From assembly GCA_016763855.1 (NCBI GenBank), contig JAESSY010000081.1, positions 1 to 45,520 of the forward strand: a stretch of 45,520 nt of DNA, in the 5' to 3' direction. The DNA comes from Pseudomonadales bacterium. Its GTDB lineage: Bacteria; Pseudomonadota; Gammaproteobacteria; Pseudomonadales; Azotimanducaceae. Each line of letters begins with the position of its first letter. Position 1 is the stretch's first letter. Positions 20,823 through 32,501 of this stretch are shown piece after piece. The notes under the pieces were generated by a model, which worked only from the letters and a program-made list of their open reading frames with translations, was not told where the DNA came from and searched no databases. The translations under genes were made by a program, and so were the position numbers.

Positions 20823-22060
20823 TGCCAGCAATTCGAAATCTAGGATTACTCTGTCTGCTAACAGTAACTTTAAGTGGCTGTGCTACTTTAAGTGCTTTCA
20901 ATCCTCTGAATCTACTGAATTTGTTCGACAAGGACGATGAAGAAGTTCGTGAGCCCGCAGTACTGAGTTCAATTGGTGAAGAGGTTGTGCTTACTAGGCT
21001 CTGGGCCGAAAAAATTGGTCGAGGTGCAGAAGATAAAGCTTCGAAGCTCGTTCCTGCATTCTCTGGCAGCCGTGAATTTGCGGCGTCAGCTGATGGCAAA
21101 GTTAAGGCCTTTGAATCAAGCACTGGGCGTACAATTTGGGCGGTCAATATCGAAGATTTCTATTCCGCTGATGAACGACGCGTGAGTTTCTCAAAATCTG
21201 CGGATTCCATTACGGGTGGAGTGGGTGTTGGAGAAGACTTAGTCATGGTAGGTTCGGCAGCGGGAGAACTGATTGCCATCAATCAAAGTGACGGTAGCCT
21301 TGCTTGGCGTGCAGTGACAAGCAGTGAAATACTTTCGCCCCCTCAAGCATTCAATGATTTGGTTGCTGCCCAAACAATTGACGGAAAGGTGTCTGGATAT
21401 AATGCTTTCGATGGCGAGCGATTGTGGCAATATCAAACCTCAATTCCAAGTTTAACGTTGCGGGGAACCAGCACCCTCCTGATGGGTGAATATGTGATTG
21501 CGGGTTTTGCCAATGGTCGAATAGCAGCCCTTGATCCGGTTAGAGGGCTAGCCTCTGTAGATCAACGAATTGCAGCTGCGCAAGGTAAATCTGATCTTGA
21601 ACGTCTAATTGATATTGATGGCAGTATGATCCAACGTGGGGCGCAATTATTTGCTGCTACTTATCAAGGAAATGTCGTAGCAATGAATTTGGCTGCTAAT
21701 GGCAGGATTATGTGGGCGAAGGAAACCTCTTCAATCTCTGGTCTGGGTTCAGGTTTTGGTAATATTTACCTTGCCACTGCGGACAGCGAGTTGAATGCCT
21801 ATGGCATGGATGATGGCCGAGACGTTTGGGATACAGATGCTTTGTTGTATCGAGATATCACAACGCCTGTCGCCGTCAGCTCGTACATTGTAGTTGGTGA
21901 CTTTGAAGGCTATCTGCATTTGGTCGCGCAATCTGATGGCCGATTTGTCGGCCGAAAGTTGGTTGATAAGCAAGGGTTCAGTAGTAGCCCCGTCGTAGAT
22001 GGTACACGCATCTTCATTATGGGAAATGGTGGTCAATTGACTGCCCTCGAAATACGCTGA
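20822..22060 (+). CDS. bamB: Outer membrane protein assembly factor BamB
   Basis: A lipoprotein of the BAM complex that inserts outer-membrane beta barrels. The 412 residues start with a lipoprotein signal ending TVTLSGC (Cys20), followed by a PQQ-type beta-propeller. Repeating blades are visible, such as [19 protein letters not shown] and [18 protein letters not shown]. It overlaps yfgM by one base and precedes der, the conserved order. Confidence 0.95.
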   Translation: MPAIRNLGLLCLLTVTLSGCATLSAFNPLNLLNLFDKDDEEVREPAVLSSIGEEVVLTRLWAEKIGRGAEDKASKLVPAFSGSREFAASADGKVKAFESSTGRTIWAVNIEDFYSADERRVSFSKSADSITGGVGVGEDLVMVGSAAGELIAINQSDGSLAWRAVTSSEILSPPQAFNDLVAAQTIDGKVSGYNAFDGERLWQYQTSIPSLTLRGTSTLLMGEYVIAGFANGRIAALDPVRGLASVDQRIAAAQGKSDLERLIDIDGSMIQRGAQLFAATYQGNVVAMNLAANGRIMWAKETSSISGLGSGFGNIYLATADSELNAYGMDDGRDVWDTDALLYRDITTPVAVSSYIVVGDFEGYLHLVAQSDGRFVGRKLVDKQGFSSSPVVDGTRIFIMGNGGQLTALEIR

Positions 22061-22067
22061 GTTAATC

Positions 22068-23534
22068 ATGATTCCCGTTATTGCCCTGGTCGGCAGACCC
22101 AATGTTGGAAAATCCACTCTTTTTAATCGCCTGACTCGAACTCGGGATGCCATCGTTGCAGAATTCGCGGGGCTTACGCGTGACCGACAATATGGCAAGG
22201 GCGCGATGGGGGATTTTGAATACCTGGTTGTTGATACCGGTGGGCTCAGTGGTGATGAAAACGGTATTATGGGTCATATGGCTGATCAGGCGCTTTATGC
22301 TATTGAAGAAGCTGATTTAATTATCTTTCTGGTTGACGCCAAAGACGGTAGAACGGCAGGAGATAATGCGATAGCAGAGATGCTGCGAAGTCAGGATAAA
22401 CCGGTTCTTCTTGTAGGCAATAAAATTGATGGGCAGAATCCTGATTATGCTATGGGTGAGTTTGCCAGTTTAGGTTTTGATGACTCTCTCTTTATCTCAG
22501 CAAGTAATGGTAATGGTGTTCGTTCTCTCGTCAATGATGTAATTGCAGAACATGAAGCTATTTTGAGCTGTCTTGCCATAGAAGATGAAGCGGAACCTGA
22601 AAATGCCGGTATTAAGATTGCAATTGTTGGCCGTCCGAATGTAGGGAAATCGACACTGGTTAATCGTTTATTAGGAGAGGATCGCGTTGTTGTTTTTGAT
22701 GAAGCGGGAACGACTCGAGATAGTATATTCATTCCCTACGAGAGAGAAGGTCAGCCCTATACGCTTATCGATACAGCCGGTGTGCGAAGACGAGGCAAAG
22801 TAAAAGAGAAGGTAGAAAAATTTTCAATTATCAAAACCCTCGATGCAATTGGCAGCACCCATGTTGTGTTGCTGTTAATTGATGCCCACGAAGGACTGGT
22901 CGATCAGGATCTGCATATATTGACGCATGTCTTGGATTCTGGTCGTGCTCTGGTACTTGTGATAAACAAGTGGGATGGCACAAGCCTTGATCAAAAAAAT
23001 CACGTGAAAAATGAATTAGAAAGACGCCTGGTTTTCTTGAAGTTTGCAACGACGCATTTTATATCTGCGCTTCACGGTTCTGGCGTAGGGCTTCTATACA
23101 AATCAATTCACAAGGCATACGATTCTGCGACGAAGAAACTTCAGACCAGAGTGATCAATGATATCTTGTCTGAAGCAGTGAAAGAGCATCAGCCACCGTT
23201 GGTCCATGGTAGACGCATTAAATTACGTTATGCACATGTGGGTGGTCACAACCCGCCCATTATTGTAATTCACGGAAATCAGACCAGTTCAGTCCCTTCG
23301 GCATACAAACGGTATCTTGAAAACCGTTTTATTAAGGCGCTTAAACTTGAAGGGACCCCAATCAGAATTGAGTTTAAAACCAGTGAAAATCCTTTCTCAG
23401 GAAAAACAGACAAAAAGGCCAAGAAGCCAAAGCTAACTGATCGCCATTTGGATCACAAGCAACTGAGTCGTAAGAAAGGTGATAAGAAACAAAAACAAGG
23501 CAAAAAACCCCAGCAGAAGAAGAGAACGCGATAG
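22068..23534 (+). CDS. der: Ribosome biogenesis GTPase Der (EngA)
   Basis: An essential GTPase with two G domains that acts in 50S subunit maturation. The 488 residues contain two P-loops ([13 protein letters not shown] near residue 8 and [13 protein letters not shown] near 188). The switch and base motifs DTGG, DTAG and NKWD are present, with a C-terminal KH-like domain. The last 40 or so residues are a very lysine-rich tail ([20 protein letters not shown]), probably an RNA-binding extension. Confidence 0.97.
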   Translation: MIPVIALVGRPNVGKSTLFNRLTRTRDAIVAEFAGLTRDRQYGKGAMGDFEYLVVDTGGLSGDENGIMGHMADQALYAIEEADLIIFLVDAKDGRTAGDNAIAEMLRSQDKPVLLVGNKIDGQNPDYAMGEFASLGFDDSLFISASNGNGVRSLVNDVIAEHEAILSCLAIEDEAEPENAGIKIAIVGRPNVGKSTLVNRLLGEDRVVVFDEAGTTRDSIFIPYEREGQPYTLIDTAGVRRRGKVKEKVEKFSIIKTLDAIGSTHVVLLLIDAHEGLVDQDLHILTHVLDSGRALVLVINKWDGTSLDQKNHVKNELERRLVFLKFATTHFISALHGSGVGLLYKSIHKAYDSATKKLQTRVINDILSEAVKEHQPPLVHGRRIKLRYAHVGGHNPPIIVIHGNQTSSVPSAYKRYLENRFIKALKLEGTPIRIEFKTSENPFSGKTDKKAKKPKLTDRHLDHKQLSRKKGDKKQKQGKKPQQKKRTR

Positions 23535-24362
23535 CTAAATATCAGTCGAACTTTCTTGCTTATTCTTTAAAAACAAATTGGGGTTAACCCGAGTATTATT
23601 AAGGCTGACACTCCAATGCAAATGCGGTCCAGTTACTCTCCCAGTCATACCGACCTCGCCGATTAGACCACCTAGTTCTAGTTTGTCACCTATCGATACA
23701 TTAATTTCACTCATATGACAGTACATAGAAATTAAACCCTGACCGTGATCAAGTAATACTGTATTGCCATTGAAAAAGTAATCACCCTTTGCAACCACCT
23801 TGCCTGCTGCTGTTGCCTTTATCTCAGTGCCTGTCGCTGCTGCGATATCAAGGCCACTATGGGGGTTTCGCTTTTGCGCATTCAGGAACCGCTTTAACCC
23901 AAATGGGCTAGATATAGGGCCGTCCACGGGCAGGATAAAATTTGTTTGTGTTGCAAGACCCGTATCGAAGTGTGTGAATGCCCGATTCATTTCTGTCCAT
24001 TCGCGGCTAATTCTATCCATGTCTCTTTTTTCAGGGTTAACCTTGCGCTTGTTTTTAATCGTGAGATGCTGCTCTTTGTATTCTTTATTGAATACTTCAA
24101 AGTCTAAATCTGACGTGGTGTTGTCATGATCCAGAAGCATAATTTTGTGGGAGCCAGAACTTGCTGACAACGGGATTCCGATCACTGCAAATGTTCGCCC
24201 TTCTTTTTCTAGTATCATAGTTTGGTGTTTTAGATAGTGGGCCTTCTTTGTTTCCCTTGGAACTTCGATTACGACAATACCGCCAGGTACAGGCGAATGT
24301 TGTGGTAGCGCGAAAGCGAAGAAGTTGAAACACAATAAGCAAAAAAACATCCCTGTTCGCAC
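23535..24362 (-). CDS. M23 (LytM) family metallopeptidase, exported
   Basis: A likely periplasmic peptidoglycan endopeptidase. The 275 residues have a signal peptide (about 1-18, FFCLLCFNFFAFA), an N-terminal beta region, and a C-terminal M23 domain. The zinc ligands are visible in HSGLDIAA and GPHLHWSV. The GTG start at 24362 shares one base with the xseA stop, so the two are coupled; ATG at 24350 is an alternative. It resembles lone M23 proteins annotated beside xseA in related bacteria, but I cannot name its target. Confidence 0.85.
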   Translation of the reverse strand: MRTGMFFCLLCFNFFAFALPQHSPVPGGIVVIEVPRETKKAHYLKHQTMILEKEGRTFAVIGIPLSASSGSHKIMLLDHDNTTSDLDFEVFNKEYKEQHLTIKNKRKVNPEKRDMDRISREWTEMNRAFTHFDTGLATQTNFILPVDGPISSPFGLKRFLNAQKRNPHSGLDIAAATGTEIKATAAGKVVAKGDYFFNGNTVLLDHGQGLISMYCHMSEINVSIGDKLELGGLIGEVGMTGRVTGPHLHWSVSLNNTRVNPNLFLKNKQESSTDI

Positions 24363-25777
24363 TATGATTCCTCTATCTCTATAATTTCGGATTTGAAGCC
24401 GCCGCGACTCAGTCGGGTCTCTACCTTATCTCCTAGCTTCAATACACCTGTATTTTTAATGACTTTCTCATCTTTAGTCACAATGGCATAGCCTCGACTC
24501 AGTGTGCCTAAGGGACTCACTGAATCAAGGCGCACACTCAGTGATCCGAGTCTATGCGCAGCAGATGATGAAGCTAACTTGCTTTGATGAATCAAAGATT
24601 GACTAAGATGATTTACGACCAGAGATTGGGTGTGGATTTCAGCCAGCAATCTCGAAGGGTCTGCCGCTTTTGATTGAGCGTTTAGACGATGCTTTGCTGT
24701 GGATATAGTCTGATTCATCGCGCTCTTCAGACGTAATTCCAAGTTGTCGAAATTGAGGTTTGCAAGGTAATGTCGATAGCTCGAAGCTAATCTGGCCTCG
24801 AGATCATCCAGCCTTTGATACCAATCCTGAATACGCTGACCGGGATGCCTTAATCGGCGCCTTAAATGGACAAGATTACTGCTTAATCTTTCTTGAAGTT
24901 GTGATGCATATCGGTGTAATGAATTTTCTATCTGTAAAAAGTGTCGCATCCAACTTTCACTATCTGGGCTGAGTATTTCGGCAGCAGCTGAAGGTGTGGG
25001 CGCTCTGAAATCTGCGACAAAGTCAGCGATGGTCGTGTCAGTTTCATGTCCAATGGCGGATATCACAGGGATACTGCTTGCTGCGATTGCCCTCGCGACT
25101 GGTTCGGTATTAAAAGACCAGAGATCTTCGAGAGAACCGCCTCCGCGAGTTAGCAAAATAGCATCAAAGTCTCCGTAAAGATTTGCAAAGGGCCGATTTG
25201 CCAAAGAAAGGGCTTCAACAATCTGTTGGATAGATTCCTCTCCCTGTACCTGTACTGGAATGATTGATACTGCCATGGCAGGAAATCGCCGTTTTAATAT
25301 TTGCAATACGTCTCTAATGGCAGCACCGGTGGGAGATGTGATGATGGCAAGGTGCTTGGGCAAAGTAGGTAGCTGCTTTTTCAAATCTGCTGAAAAAAGC
25401 CCCTCTGTTTCCAACTGATTTTTGAGTGTTTCATAGGCGCGTCGTAATGCGCCATCCCCGGCTTCTTCTATAAATTCCGCTATCATCTGGAATTCACCCC
25501 GGCCTTCATAAAGACTAATACGTCCTCGAACGACAACCTGGAGCCCGTTCCTTGGAACAAATCGAATTTTACGGTTACTGCCACGGAACATTGCAGAGCG
25601 CAATTGTGCTTTGCTGTCTTTTAAGGTGAAGTACCAGTGTCCAGATGCAGGGGTCGAGAAATTAGAGATCTCTCCCTCGACAAAGATCATCGGGAATTCA
25701 CCTTCTAATAGTCTTTTGGCAGACTTGTTGAGGTCTGAGACTGTGAGTATTTCTCTATTTGAAGTATGGATCGCCAT
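24362..25777 (-). CDS. xseA: Exodeoxyribonuclease VII large subunit
   Basis: The large subunit of a single-strand DNA exonuclease. From ATG 25777 it is 471 residues, near the usual 450. It has an N-terminal OB fold ([18 protein letters not shown]) and the catalytic region with [24 protein letters not shown] and [18 protein letters not shown] coiled-coil region and the closing LSRGYAIV segment follow. The open frame extends upstream to 26038, but that part lacks homology and would overlap guaA, so I chose the internal ATG. The small subunit xseB is not in the window. Confidence 0.95.
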   Translation of the reverse strand: MAIHTSNREILTVSDLNKSAKRLLEGEFPMIFVEGEISNFSTPASGHWYFTLKDSKAQLRSAMFRGSNRKIRFVPRNGLQVVVRGRISLYEGRGEFQMIAEFIEEAGDGALRRAYETLKNQLETEGLFSADLKKQLPTLPKHLAIITSPTGAAIRDVLQILKRRFPAMAVSIIPVQVQGEESIQQIVEALSLANRPFANLYGDFDAILLTRGGGSLEDLWSFNTEPVARAIAASSIPVISAIGHETDTTIADFVADFRAPTPSAAAEILSPDSESWMRHFLQIENSLHRYASQLQERLSSNLVHLRRRLRHPGQRIQDWYQRLDDLEARLASSYRHYLANLNFDNLELRLKSAMNQTISTAKHRLNAQSKAADPSRLLAEIHTQSLVVNHLSQSLIHQSKLASSSAAHRLGSLSVRLDSVSPLGTLSRGYAIVTKDEKVIKNTGVLKLGDKVETRLSRGGFKSEIIEIEES

Positions 25778-25880
25778 TGAGGGATCATACCTGTATCTAG
25801 CCAGTAAAAAAAATACCCATGCGGCAAAGGTTATACCGGAATTTCGCCTAAGTTCGGGTCGCATAAAAAGGTTGGATAGG

Positions 25881-25886
25881 TATAAT
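25881..25886 (+). promoter_or_regulatory. Possible -10 box of guaA
   Basis: A perfect TATAAT lies about 28 bp before the guaA ATG. The -35 region 17 bp upstream (GTCGCA) is poor. This short leader suggests guaA is transcribed from here, since no guaB lies upstream. Confidence 0.4.
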
Positions 25887-25913
25887 GCCCTCCTTTGTAG
25901 CGTCCTTAAACCT

Positions 25914-27566
25914 ATGCCACATTTAGACCCCAAGCAAAGCTCAGACCCCAAACAAAACTCGGCGTCTTCACAAAGCGCTGTTTCTCCGAATATCCATGCC
26001 GAAAAAATCCTGATTCTTGATTTTGGATCACAATACACTCAGCTAATTGCTCGCCGAGTACGAGAAATTGGAGTTTATTGTGAGATTCGTGCTTTTGATA
26101 TCAGTGAAGTACTTTGCCGAGAGTTCAATCCCCAGGGTGTCATTCTTTCCGGTGGACCAGAATCCGTCACTCGAAATCTAGAGCTTCGTGCGCCAGAGTA
26201 TATCTTCGATTTGGGCGTGCCGGTGTTAGGCATTTGTTACGGTATGCATACCATGGCCCTGCAACTAGGCGGTCAAGTAGAAGGGACCGACACCCAAGAA
26301 TTCGGTTATGCCCAGGTCAATATTGAAGCAGAAGGCGCATTGCTCAAGGGTATTCATGATGGCCAACAAAATGATCAGGCGAGTCTGGATGTTTGGATGA
26401 GTCACGGGGACAAGGTCGTTTCCCTTCCGCCTGGATTTATCAATCTGGGCAGCACCGATACCACCGAAGTTGCGGCCATGAGTGATGAATCTCGACGTTT
26501 TTATGGCGTCCAGTTTCACCCGGAAGTGAATCATACGGTTCAGGGTGTTGAGATATTGACACGCTTTATTAAAGATATTTGTGCTTGTGAGGGTCTGTGG
26601 ACATCAGCCAATATTGTTGATGATCTTATTCAATCCGTACGAGAACAGGTTGGTGACAAAAGGGTCATTCTTGGCTTGTCGGGTGGCGTGGATTCCTCAG
26701 TAGTTGCAGCCTTGCTCTCAAGGGCAATTGGCAATCAGTTAACCTGTGTTTTTGTTGATAATGGACTTCTAAGATTGGACGAAGGAAAACAAGTTATCAA
26801 ATTACTAGGTCAAGGTTCAGGTAATATTTTTGATCTGGATATTATTGCTGTTGATGCTGCAGAACGATTTTTAAGTAAGTTAGAAGGTGTGGAAGATCCG
26901 GAACAAAAACGGAAAATAATTGGTAATGCCTTTATCGAAGTCTTCGACGAAGAGGCGAACAAAATAGAAGGTGTGGAATTTCTAGCGCAAGGGACAATCT
27001 ATCCTGACGTGATTGAATCTGCAGGTAATAAAGGTGGAAAAGCCCACGTAATTAAATCTCACCACAATGTTGGTGGGCTTCCCGACTATATGAAATTGTC
27101 TCTGGTAGAGCCCCTGAGGGAATTATTTAAAGATGAAGTCAGAAAAATTGGCCTTGAATTAGGACTGACTAATGAGATCGTTTTTCGACACCCCTTTCCT
27201 GGGCCGGGTCTGGGTGTTCGAATTCTAGGTAAAGTGACAAAAGAATTTGCAGACCTGTTAAGACAGGCAGATCATATTTTTATCGAGGAGCTACTTAGCG
27301 CTGAACTATACGATAAAGTCAGTCAGGCCTTTGCAGTATTTTTGCCTATTAAGTCAGTTGGTGTTGTGGGTGATGCTAGGCGCTACGAATATGTTATCGC
27401 ACTTCGTGCAGTCGAGACCATCGACTTTATGACAGCTCGCTGGGCACATCTGCCTTATGATTTTCTGGAAAGAGTGTCTGGTAGAATTATCAATGAGATC
27501 AGCGGTATTTCCCGAGTGACCTATGATATATCGAGTAAACCCCCTGCCACCATTGAATGGGAATAG
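25914..27566 (+). CDS. guaA: GMP synthase (glutamine-hydrolysing)
   Basis: GuaA converts XMP to GMP using glutamine and ATP. From ATG 25914 it is 550 residues against about 525 usually. The N-terminal glutaminase has Cys108 (LGICYGM), His202 and Glu204 (FHPEV); the synthetase has the P-loop SGGVDSS at 256-262. The extra 25 residues include a tandem DPKQxS repeat, and the SD is weak. The open frame continues upstream to 25611, but that region overlaps xseA and shows no homology. guaB, the normal upstream partner, is absent. Confidence 0.95.
   Translation: MPHLDPKQSSDPKQNSASSQSAVSPNIHAEKILILDFGSQYTQLIARRVREIGVYCEIRAFDISEVLCREFNPQGVILSGGPESVTRNLELRAPEYIFDLGVPVLGICYGMHTMALQLGGQVEGTDTQEFGYAQVNIEAEGALLKGIHDGQQNDQASLDVWMSHGDKVVSLPPGFINLGSTDTTEVAAMSDESRRFYGVQFHPEVNHTVQGVEILTRFIKDICACEGLWTSANIVDDLIQSVREQVGDKRVILGLSGGVDSSVVAALLSRAIGNQLTCVFVDNGLLRLDEGKQVIKLLGQGSGNIFDLDIIAVDAAERFLSKLEGVEDPEQKRKIIGNAFIEVFDEEANKIEGVEFLAQGTIYPDVIESAGNKGGKAHVIKSHHNVGGLPDYMKLSLVEPLRELFKDEVRKIGLELGLTNEIVFRHPFPGPGLGVRILGKVTKEFADLLRQADHIFIEELLSAELYDKVSQAFAVFLPIKSVGVVGDARRYEYVIALRAVETIDFMTARWAHLPYDFLERVSGRIINEISGISRVTYDISSKPPATIEWE
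25926..25961 (+). repeat. Imperfect 18-bp tandem repeat in the guaA N-terminus
   Basis: Two units begin GACCCCAA at 25926 and 25944 and encode DPKQSS and DPKQNS. They differ at a few third positions and near the end. The repeat sits in the non-conserved extension before ILILDFGSQ. Confidence 0.85.
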
Positions 27567-27574
27567 GAGTCGCC

Positions 27575-28099
27575 ATGAATAGAACACTTGTTATTGGTTT
27601 TATGGGTTCTGACAAGCCAGGTCTGGTTCATAGCATTAGTGATATTGTTGGTCAGCATGGCGGTAACTGGCTGGAAAGCAAGATGGGTGAAATAGCAGGC
27701 CGATTTGCCGGGCTCGCTTTAGTTGAAGTAGATGGTGATTCTTTTGATGATTTGAAAGCTGCTCTCCTAGTTATTGAGGGTATTAGTGCTGTGGTAGAAG
27801 AAGTTGATCACCCTGCTGAAATCAAGAATACACGAGTACTCGAACTTAATATTGTCGGTCCGGATCGTCCTGGAATTGTCTATGATGTGACGCAAGCGCT
27901 CGAAAAATTTGTGGCAAATGTGAGTGAAATGGAAACCCATGTAAGTGCTGCACCCATGAGTGGAGAGCTAACCTTCTCGGCTGACGCGAGCATACTGGTA
28001 CCATTTGAGATGGACTGGGGCGTAATCGCTAATCAGCTTGATGAGATTGCAGACAAGCTAGGTATTGATATTTTGTTGGAAGAAGAGCCAGATCAGTAA
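27575..28099 (+). CDS. ACT domain protein, GcvR family
   Basis: A 174-residue protein made of two ACT domains, MNRTLVIGFMGSDKPGLVHS and VLELNIVGPDRPGIVYDVT. It resembles GcvR, the E. coli repressor partner that responds to glycine. The ATG at 27575 has TAGGAG 6 bases upstream and gives the conserved N-terminus, so I preferred it to the TTG-type start at 27557 inside the guaA end. There is no DNA-binding domain. Its ligand here is not known; glycine is inferred from family only. Confidence 0.85.
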   Translation: MNRTLVIGFMGSDKPGLVHSISDIVGQHGGNWLESKMGEIAGRFAGLALVEVDGDSFDDLKAALLVIEGISAVVEEVDHPAEIKNTRVLELNIVGPDRPGIVYDVTQALEKFVANVSEMETHVSAAPMSGELTFSADASILVPFEMDWGVIANQLDEIADKLGIDILLEEEPDQ

Positions 28100-28118
28100 C
28101 GCTGGTTTTTGAGACTTT

Positions 28119-28583
28119 ATGTTATTAAAAGATGATGAGCACTGGATGGGAATAGCATTGTCATTGGCAGCTTCTGCTCGTGATATGGATGAAGTCCCCG
28201 TTGGCGCAGTCGTTGTTAGAGATAACGAAATCATCGGAGAAGGCTTCAATCAGACCTTAAACCTTAATGATCCTTCCGCGCATGCTGAAATTATGGCCTT
28301 GAGAGATGCTGCTCGCAAAGTTGAAAATTATCGTCTGGTGGATGCCTGTCTTTATGTCACAATCGAACCCTGCACGATGTGCGCAGGGGCTTTGATACAT
28401 GCAAGAATAAGACGATTAGTGTATGGGGCAAAAGAACCCCGGGCAGGGGCGATTGAATCCAGCATTCAAGTGCTTGATAACCCCTCGTTGAATCATAAGC
28501 TCGAAGTGACTTCAGGGGTCTGTGAGGACGCGGCAAGCGAAATAATGTCGACATTCTTTCGGTCAAAACGTAAAAAAACTTAA
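28119..28583 (+). CDS. tadA: tRNA-specific adenosine deaminase TadA
   Basis: TadA deaminates A34 of tRNA-Arg(ACG) to inosine. The 154 residues show zinc and catalytic residues His55, Ala56, Glu57 (SAHAEIMAL) and Cys85, Cys88 (PCTMCAGAL). It lies between the ACT gene and purL. In related bacteria mltF often sits between tadA and purL; here it does not. Confidence 0.96.
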   Translation: MLLKDDEHWMGIALSLAASARDMDEVPVGAVVVRDNEIIGEGFNQTLNLNDPSAHAEIMALRDAARKVENYRLVDACLYVTIEPCTMCAGALIHARIRRLVYGAKEPRAGAIESSIQVLDNPSLNHKLEVTSGVCEDAASEIMSTFFRSKRKKT

Positions 28584-28605
28584 CCCGTACATTAGGAGTA
28601 TATCG

Positions 28606-31284
28606 ATGTTGCGTTTGCCCGGAACGCCTGCACTTTCTAAGTTCAGAATTCAGAAACTAAAGAATGAGCTGCAACTGGATAAAATCATTTCTATTGATGT
28701 GCGTTTCTATCATTTTTGCGAGTTGAATGGTGAGCTGAGCGAAAAGGAATTTCAAGTTCTAAATTCACTACTCACATACGGGCATGAAGCGTCGGGATTA
28801 GAGACTGAGCCAAAGAGCACCTACCTACGCCTTGTTGTTCCACGCCCGGGAACAATCTCTCCCTGGAGTTCTAAAGCGACTGACATTGTCAAGATATGTG
28901 AGTTAAGCAAAGTCACTCGTGTTGAGCGAGGCATGATTTATTACTTCGATACAAAGAAAGCATTAGATGAAACTGAAAAGGCACTAATCGATGCACTCAT
29001 CCATGACCGCATGGTTGAAGCTGTTCTGGATAATCTCGAAGAAGCATCCGCGCTATTTCAAATTGAATCTCCAAGGCTCCTTAAACAAATCGATCTACTG
29101 GGTACGGGTCGCGATGCGCTAACCGAGGCCAATGCGCAGTTGGGAATGGCGTTAGCGACGGATGAAATAGATTACCTATTACAGGCTTTTAGGGATCTTA
29201 ATCGCAACCCTACCGATGTAGAGTTAATGATGTTTGCCCAGGCAAATTCAGAGCATTGTCGACACAAAACCTTTCAGGCCAGTTGGACCTTAGACGGTGA
29301 AGATCAGTCTAATTCTCTGATGGATATGATTCGAAACACCTACAAAATCACCAATGGTCGTCAGGTGCTGAGTGCTTACGAAGATAATGCTTCTGTGATC
29401 GAGGGTAAACGTGGTTTTCGTTTCTATCCCGATCATGAAAGTCGTGAATATGACTTTCATGAAGAGGACATTCATATTCTGATGAAAGTCGAAACACACA
29501 ACCATCCAACGGCGATTGCACCCTTTCCGGGAGCAGCGACAGGTTCTGGAGGGGAAATTAGAGATGAGGGCGCGGTAGGTCGTGGATCCAAACCTAAAGT
29601 AGGCTTGTGTGGATACAGTGTTTCCAATCTTCATATTCCCGCCTTACCAGAAAATTGGGAAATCCCAATGTCGAAACCGGATAGAATCGTTAGTGCTCTC
29701 GATATTATGATTCAGGGTCCTATCGGTGGGGCGGCTTTCAATAACGAATTTGGTCGACCTAATATTGCGGGATACTTTCGCACTTTTGAAATGGAAGTAG
29801 ATCAAGAAATCAGGGGATATCATAAGCCCATTATGATTGCCGGAGGCATGGGCAATATTCGTGAAGAGCATATAGAACAACGATCCATTGAAGTTGGTGC
29901 AAAACTCATAGTGCTCGGTGGACCAGCACTACTTATCGGTTTAGGGGGTGGTGCTGCGTCATCCATGGCAACAGGCGAAAGCGATGCAGAACTTGATTTT
30001 GCCAGTGTCCAACGAGGTAATCCTGAAATAGAGCATCGTTGTCAGGAAGTGATAGATGCTTGTTGGCAAATGGGTGAAGGCAACCCGATCCAGTTTATTC
30101 ATGATGTAGGTGCAGGTGGGCTTTCCAATGCACTGCCAGAACTTGTGAAAGACGGAGGTGTTGGTGGTGAATTTGAGTTAAGAAATATACCCAATGAAGA
30201 ACCGGGTATGTCTCCTCTCGAAATTTGGTGCAATGAAGCTCAGGAGCGATATGTGCTCGCAATAGCAGCCGACAATATTCCTCTCTTTGAAGCAATTTGT
30301 CAGCGAGAGAGATGTCCCTTCGCACTTGTGGGTACGGCGGTGTCTTCAGAGCATCTAATGGTAAACGATCAATTACTGGATACTAATCCGGTCGATTTAC
30401 CCATGTCGGTCCTGTTTGGTAAGACTCCCAGGATGCATAGAACAGCGTTTGGTAAAGCTTTGAACACCAAACCTTTGGCGCATCAATTGACATTATCTGA
30501 GGCCATTCATAGCGTTATCGGTCATCCATCTGTCGCCAGCAAGCACTTTTTAATCACAATTGGTGATAGAACGGTGGGTGGAATGGTGACCAGAGATCAA
30601 CTTGTAGGTCCCTGGCAAGTACCTGTTTCTGATGTTGGGGTTTCCGCCAATGGTTATCAGGGCAAGGCCGGTGAGGCGATGTCAATGGGTGAGCGCGCTC
30701 CTATAGCGCTGTTGGATAGCGCGGCTTCAGGAAAGATGGCGGTGGGCGAAGCTATTACTAATATTGCAGCTGCAAAAATTGATCAGCTTTCAGATATTAA
30801 ACTTTCGGCTAACTGGATGGCAGCGGTGGGCCATCCCGGTGAAGATGCTAATTTATATAAGACAGTTGCCGCTGTTGGACTGGAGCTTTGTGCAGAGCTT
30901 GGTATCTGTATCCCAGTGGGTAAAGATTCTATGTCCATGAAAACAAATTGGCAGGAAGACGGACAACAAAAATCGGTTACATCTCCCTTGTCAGTGGTGA
31001 TATCTGCCTTTGCACCGGTTTCAGATGTGAGAGACACCTTGACGCCTGAACTGGATTTAAAAGAGGTAACCGTTTTGTTGCTGATTGACCTCGGTGAACA
31101 AAGATTAGGTGCATCCATTTATGCGCAATGTCAGAAGCAATTAGGAGAGGTGCCCCCTAATATTGATTCAGCCGAGGCACTGAAGTCGTTTTTTGATGTA
31201 ATGCAGAGCGATAAAATAAGACCTTTGATTAAGGCTTACCACGATCGTTCTGATGGCGGCGCAATGGCGACTTTGCTGAAATGA
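28606..31284 (+). CDS. purL: Phosphoribosylformylglycinamidine synthase, N-terminal part (purL split by frameshift)
   Basis: The large part of the FGAM synthase of purine synthesis, which turns FGAR plus glutamine into FGAM. The 892 residues contain the PurS-like N-terminal domain, a linker ([17 protein letters not shown]), the first AIRS domains ([22 protein letters not shown]) and most of the second. The frame stops right after [14 protein letters not shown], inside the second AIRS_C domain. In E. coli this stretch continues as ...TLAEMAF. Inserting one G near 31275 restores TLAEMTF. The intact protein would be about 1290 residues, the family length. Confidence 0.9.
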   Translation: MLRLPGTPALSKFRIQKLKNELQLDKIISIDVRFYHFCELNGELSEKEFQVLNSLLTYGHEASGLETEPKSTYLRLVVPRPGTISPWSSKATDIVKICELSKVTRVERGMIYYFDTKKALDETEKALIDALIHDRMVEAVLDNLEEASALFQIESPRLLKQIDLLGTGRDALTEANAQLGMALATDEIDYLLQAFRDLNRNPTDVELMMFAQANSEHCRHKTFQASWTLDGEDQSNSLMDMIRNTYKITNGRQVLSAYEDNASVIEGKRGFRFYPDHESREYDFHEEDIHILMKVETHNHPTAIAPFPGAATGSGGEIRDEGAVGRGSKPKVGLCGYSVSNLHIPALPENWEIPMSKPDRIVSALDIMIQGPIGGAAFNNEFGRPNIAGYFRTFEMEVDQEIRGYHKPIMIAGGMGNIREEHIEQRSIEVGAKLIVLGGPALLIGLGGGAASSMATGESDAELDFASVQRGNPEIEHRCQEVIDACWQMGEGNPIQFIHDVGAGGLSNALPELVKDGGVGGEFELRNIPNEEPGMSPLEIWCNEAQERYVLAIAADNIPLFEAICQRERCPFALVGTAVSSEHLMVNDQLLDTNPVDLPMSVLFGKTPRMHRTAFGKALNTKPLAHQLTLSEAIHSVIGHPSVASKHFLITIGDRTVGGMVTRDQLVGPWQVPVSDVGVSANGYQGKAGEAMSMGERAPIALLDSAASGKMAVGEAITNIAAAKIDQLSDIKLSANWMAAVGHPGEDANLYKTVAAVGLELCAELGICIPVGKDSMSMKTNWQEDGQQKSVTSPLSVVISAFAPVSDVRDTLTPELDLKEVTVLLLIDLGEQRLGASIYAQCQKQLGEVPPNIDSAEALKSFFDVMQSDKIRPLIKAYHDRSDGGAMATLLK

Positions 31285-32465
31285 CTTTTGCATCCCATAG
31301 CGGTTTGAAGATTAGTATTGAGGACGAAGATTTAATATCCGCGATTTTTAACGAAGAGATAGGTGCAGTTGTACAAGTTGCCGTATCGGATGCCCGGATA
31401 GTTCAAGAAGCCTTTTCTGTCCCCGGCATGCGCTGTTTTGAAGTTGCTGTCCCTGACTTATCGGGTGAGATAACAATCTGTCACAAAGGTAAAGAAGTTT
31501 TTAAATCGACGCGAGTAAAGCTCCAACAAAGATGGAGTGAGACGAGTTATCAGATACAACGTTTGCGTGATAATCCTGAGGGAGCGGATGCAGAATTTGC
31601 TCAGATTAAAAATGAGACTGATCAAGGTCTTTCTACAAAAATTAGCTTTGATTTTAACGAGGATATTGCAGCGCCTTATATCAATTCGGGTTCACGTCCT
31701 CGCGTTGCTATATTGAGAGAACAAGGTGTCAACAGCCAGTCTGAAATGGCGGCCGCATTCCATCAAGCCGGATTCACCCCGATTGATGTCCACATGACAG
31801 AGCTGCTCAATGGCAGCGTTAAGCTTGAAAGCTTCAAAGGTCTAGTTGCTTGCGGTGGTTTCTCCTATGGGGATGTTCTTGGGGCTGGGGAAGGCTGGGC
31901 AAAATCCATTCTATTCCACGAGCGTAGCAGGCATGAGTTTCAGGCGTATTTCACGCGGAACGATACCTTTGCATTAGGAGTTTGTAACGGCTGCCAAATG
32001 ATGACTAGTCTAAAAGAATTAATCCCGGGGGCGGCAAATTGGCCGAAGTTTATTCGCAATCAATCAGAGCAATTTGAAGCGAGATTTTCGCTTGTACAGA
32101 TTCAGGAAAACCCTTCCATATTGTTTAAGGACATGGCGGGATCACACATGCCGATAGCGGTTTCTCATGGTGAAGGTAGGGCGGATATTAATCTAGAAGA
32201 TGCAACTGCACTCATCCAGAGTGGTCAAGTGGCTGTTCGCTTTGTGGATCATGAACTCAATATTGCGGAGCGATACCCAATGAATCCAAATGGCTCGCCC
32301 TTGGGCATAACAGGGCTAAGTAATATGGATGGACGTATCACAGTGATGATGCCACATCCTGAACGCGTCTACAGAACGGTTCAAAATTCGTGGCATCCAG
32401 AAGAGTGGCAAGAATTCAGTCCCTGGATGCGGATGTTTAGAAATGCTCGCCTATGGCTTGATTGA
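31281..32465 (+). CDS. purL: Phosphoribosylformylglycinamidine synthase, C-terminal part (purL split by frameshift)
   Basis: 394 residues in the -1 frame relative to the first part. The first 140 are the end of AIRS_C ([20 protein letters not shown]). The rest is the glutaminase: [20 protein letters not shown], nucleophile Cys235 ([10 protein letters not shown]), His359 and Glu361 (MPHPERV). The ATG overlaps the stop of the first part (ATGA), so re-initiation is possible. The break is not at the natural PurL/PurQ boundary, so an indel or sequencing error is more likely than a functional split. Confidence 0.88.
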   Translation: MTFASHSGLKISIEDEDLISAIFNEEIGAVVQVAVSDARIVQEAFSVPGMRCFEVAVPDLSGEITICHKGKEVFKSTRVKLQQRWSETSYQIQRLRDNPEGADAEFAQIKNETDQGLSTKISFDFNEDIAAPYINSGSRPRVAILREQGVNSQSEMAAAFHQAGFTPIDVHMTELLNGSVKLESFKGLVACGGFSYGDVLGAGEGWAKSILFHERSRHEFQAYFTRNDTFALGVCNGCQMMTSLKELIPGAANWPKFIRNQSEQFEARFSLVQIQENPSILFKDMAGSHMPIAVSHGEGRADINLEDATALIQSGQVAVRFVDHELNIAERYPMNPNGSPLGITGLSNMDGRITVMMPHPERVYRTVQNSWHPEEWQEFSPWMRMFRNARLWLD

Positions 32466-32501
32466 TTAGCGCGGGTTGATTTGGAACATGAGACGTTTGT
32501 T

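Noticed and set aside
21749-22198. 149-residue open frame antisense to bamB and der
   Set aside because: It overlaps two well-supported genes and has no recognisable family.
25611-25913. Upstream extension of guaA
   Set aside because: It overlaps the conserved start of xseA and shows no GuaA or other homology.
31270-31284. Programmed -1 frameshift in purL
   Set aside because: No slippery heptamer of the X XXY YYZ type is present at the junction, and PurL is not known to use one. A simple indel fits better.
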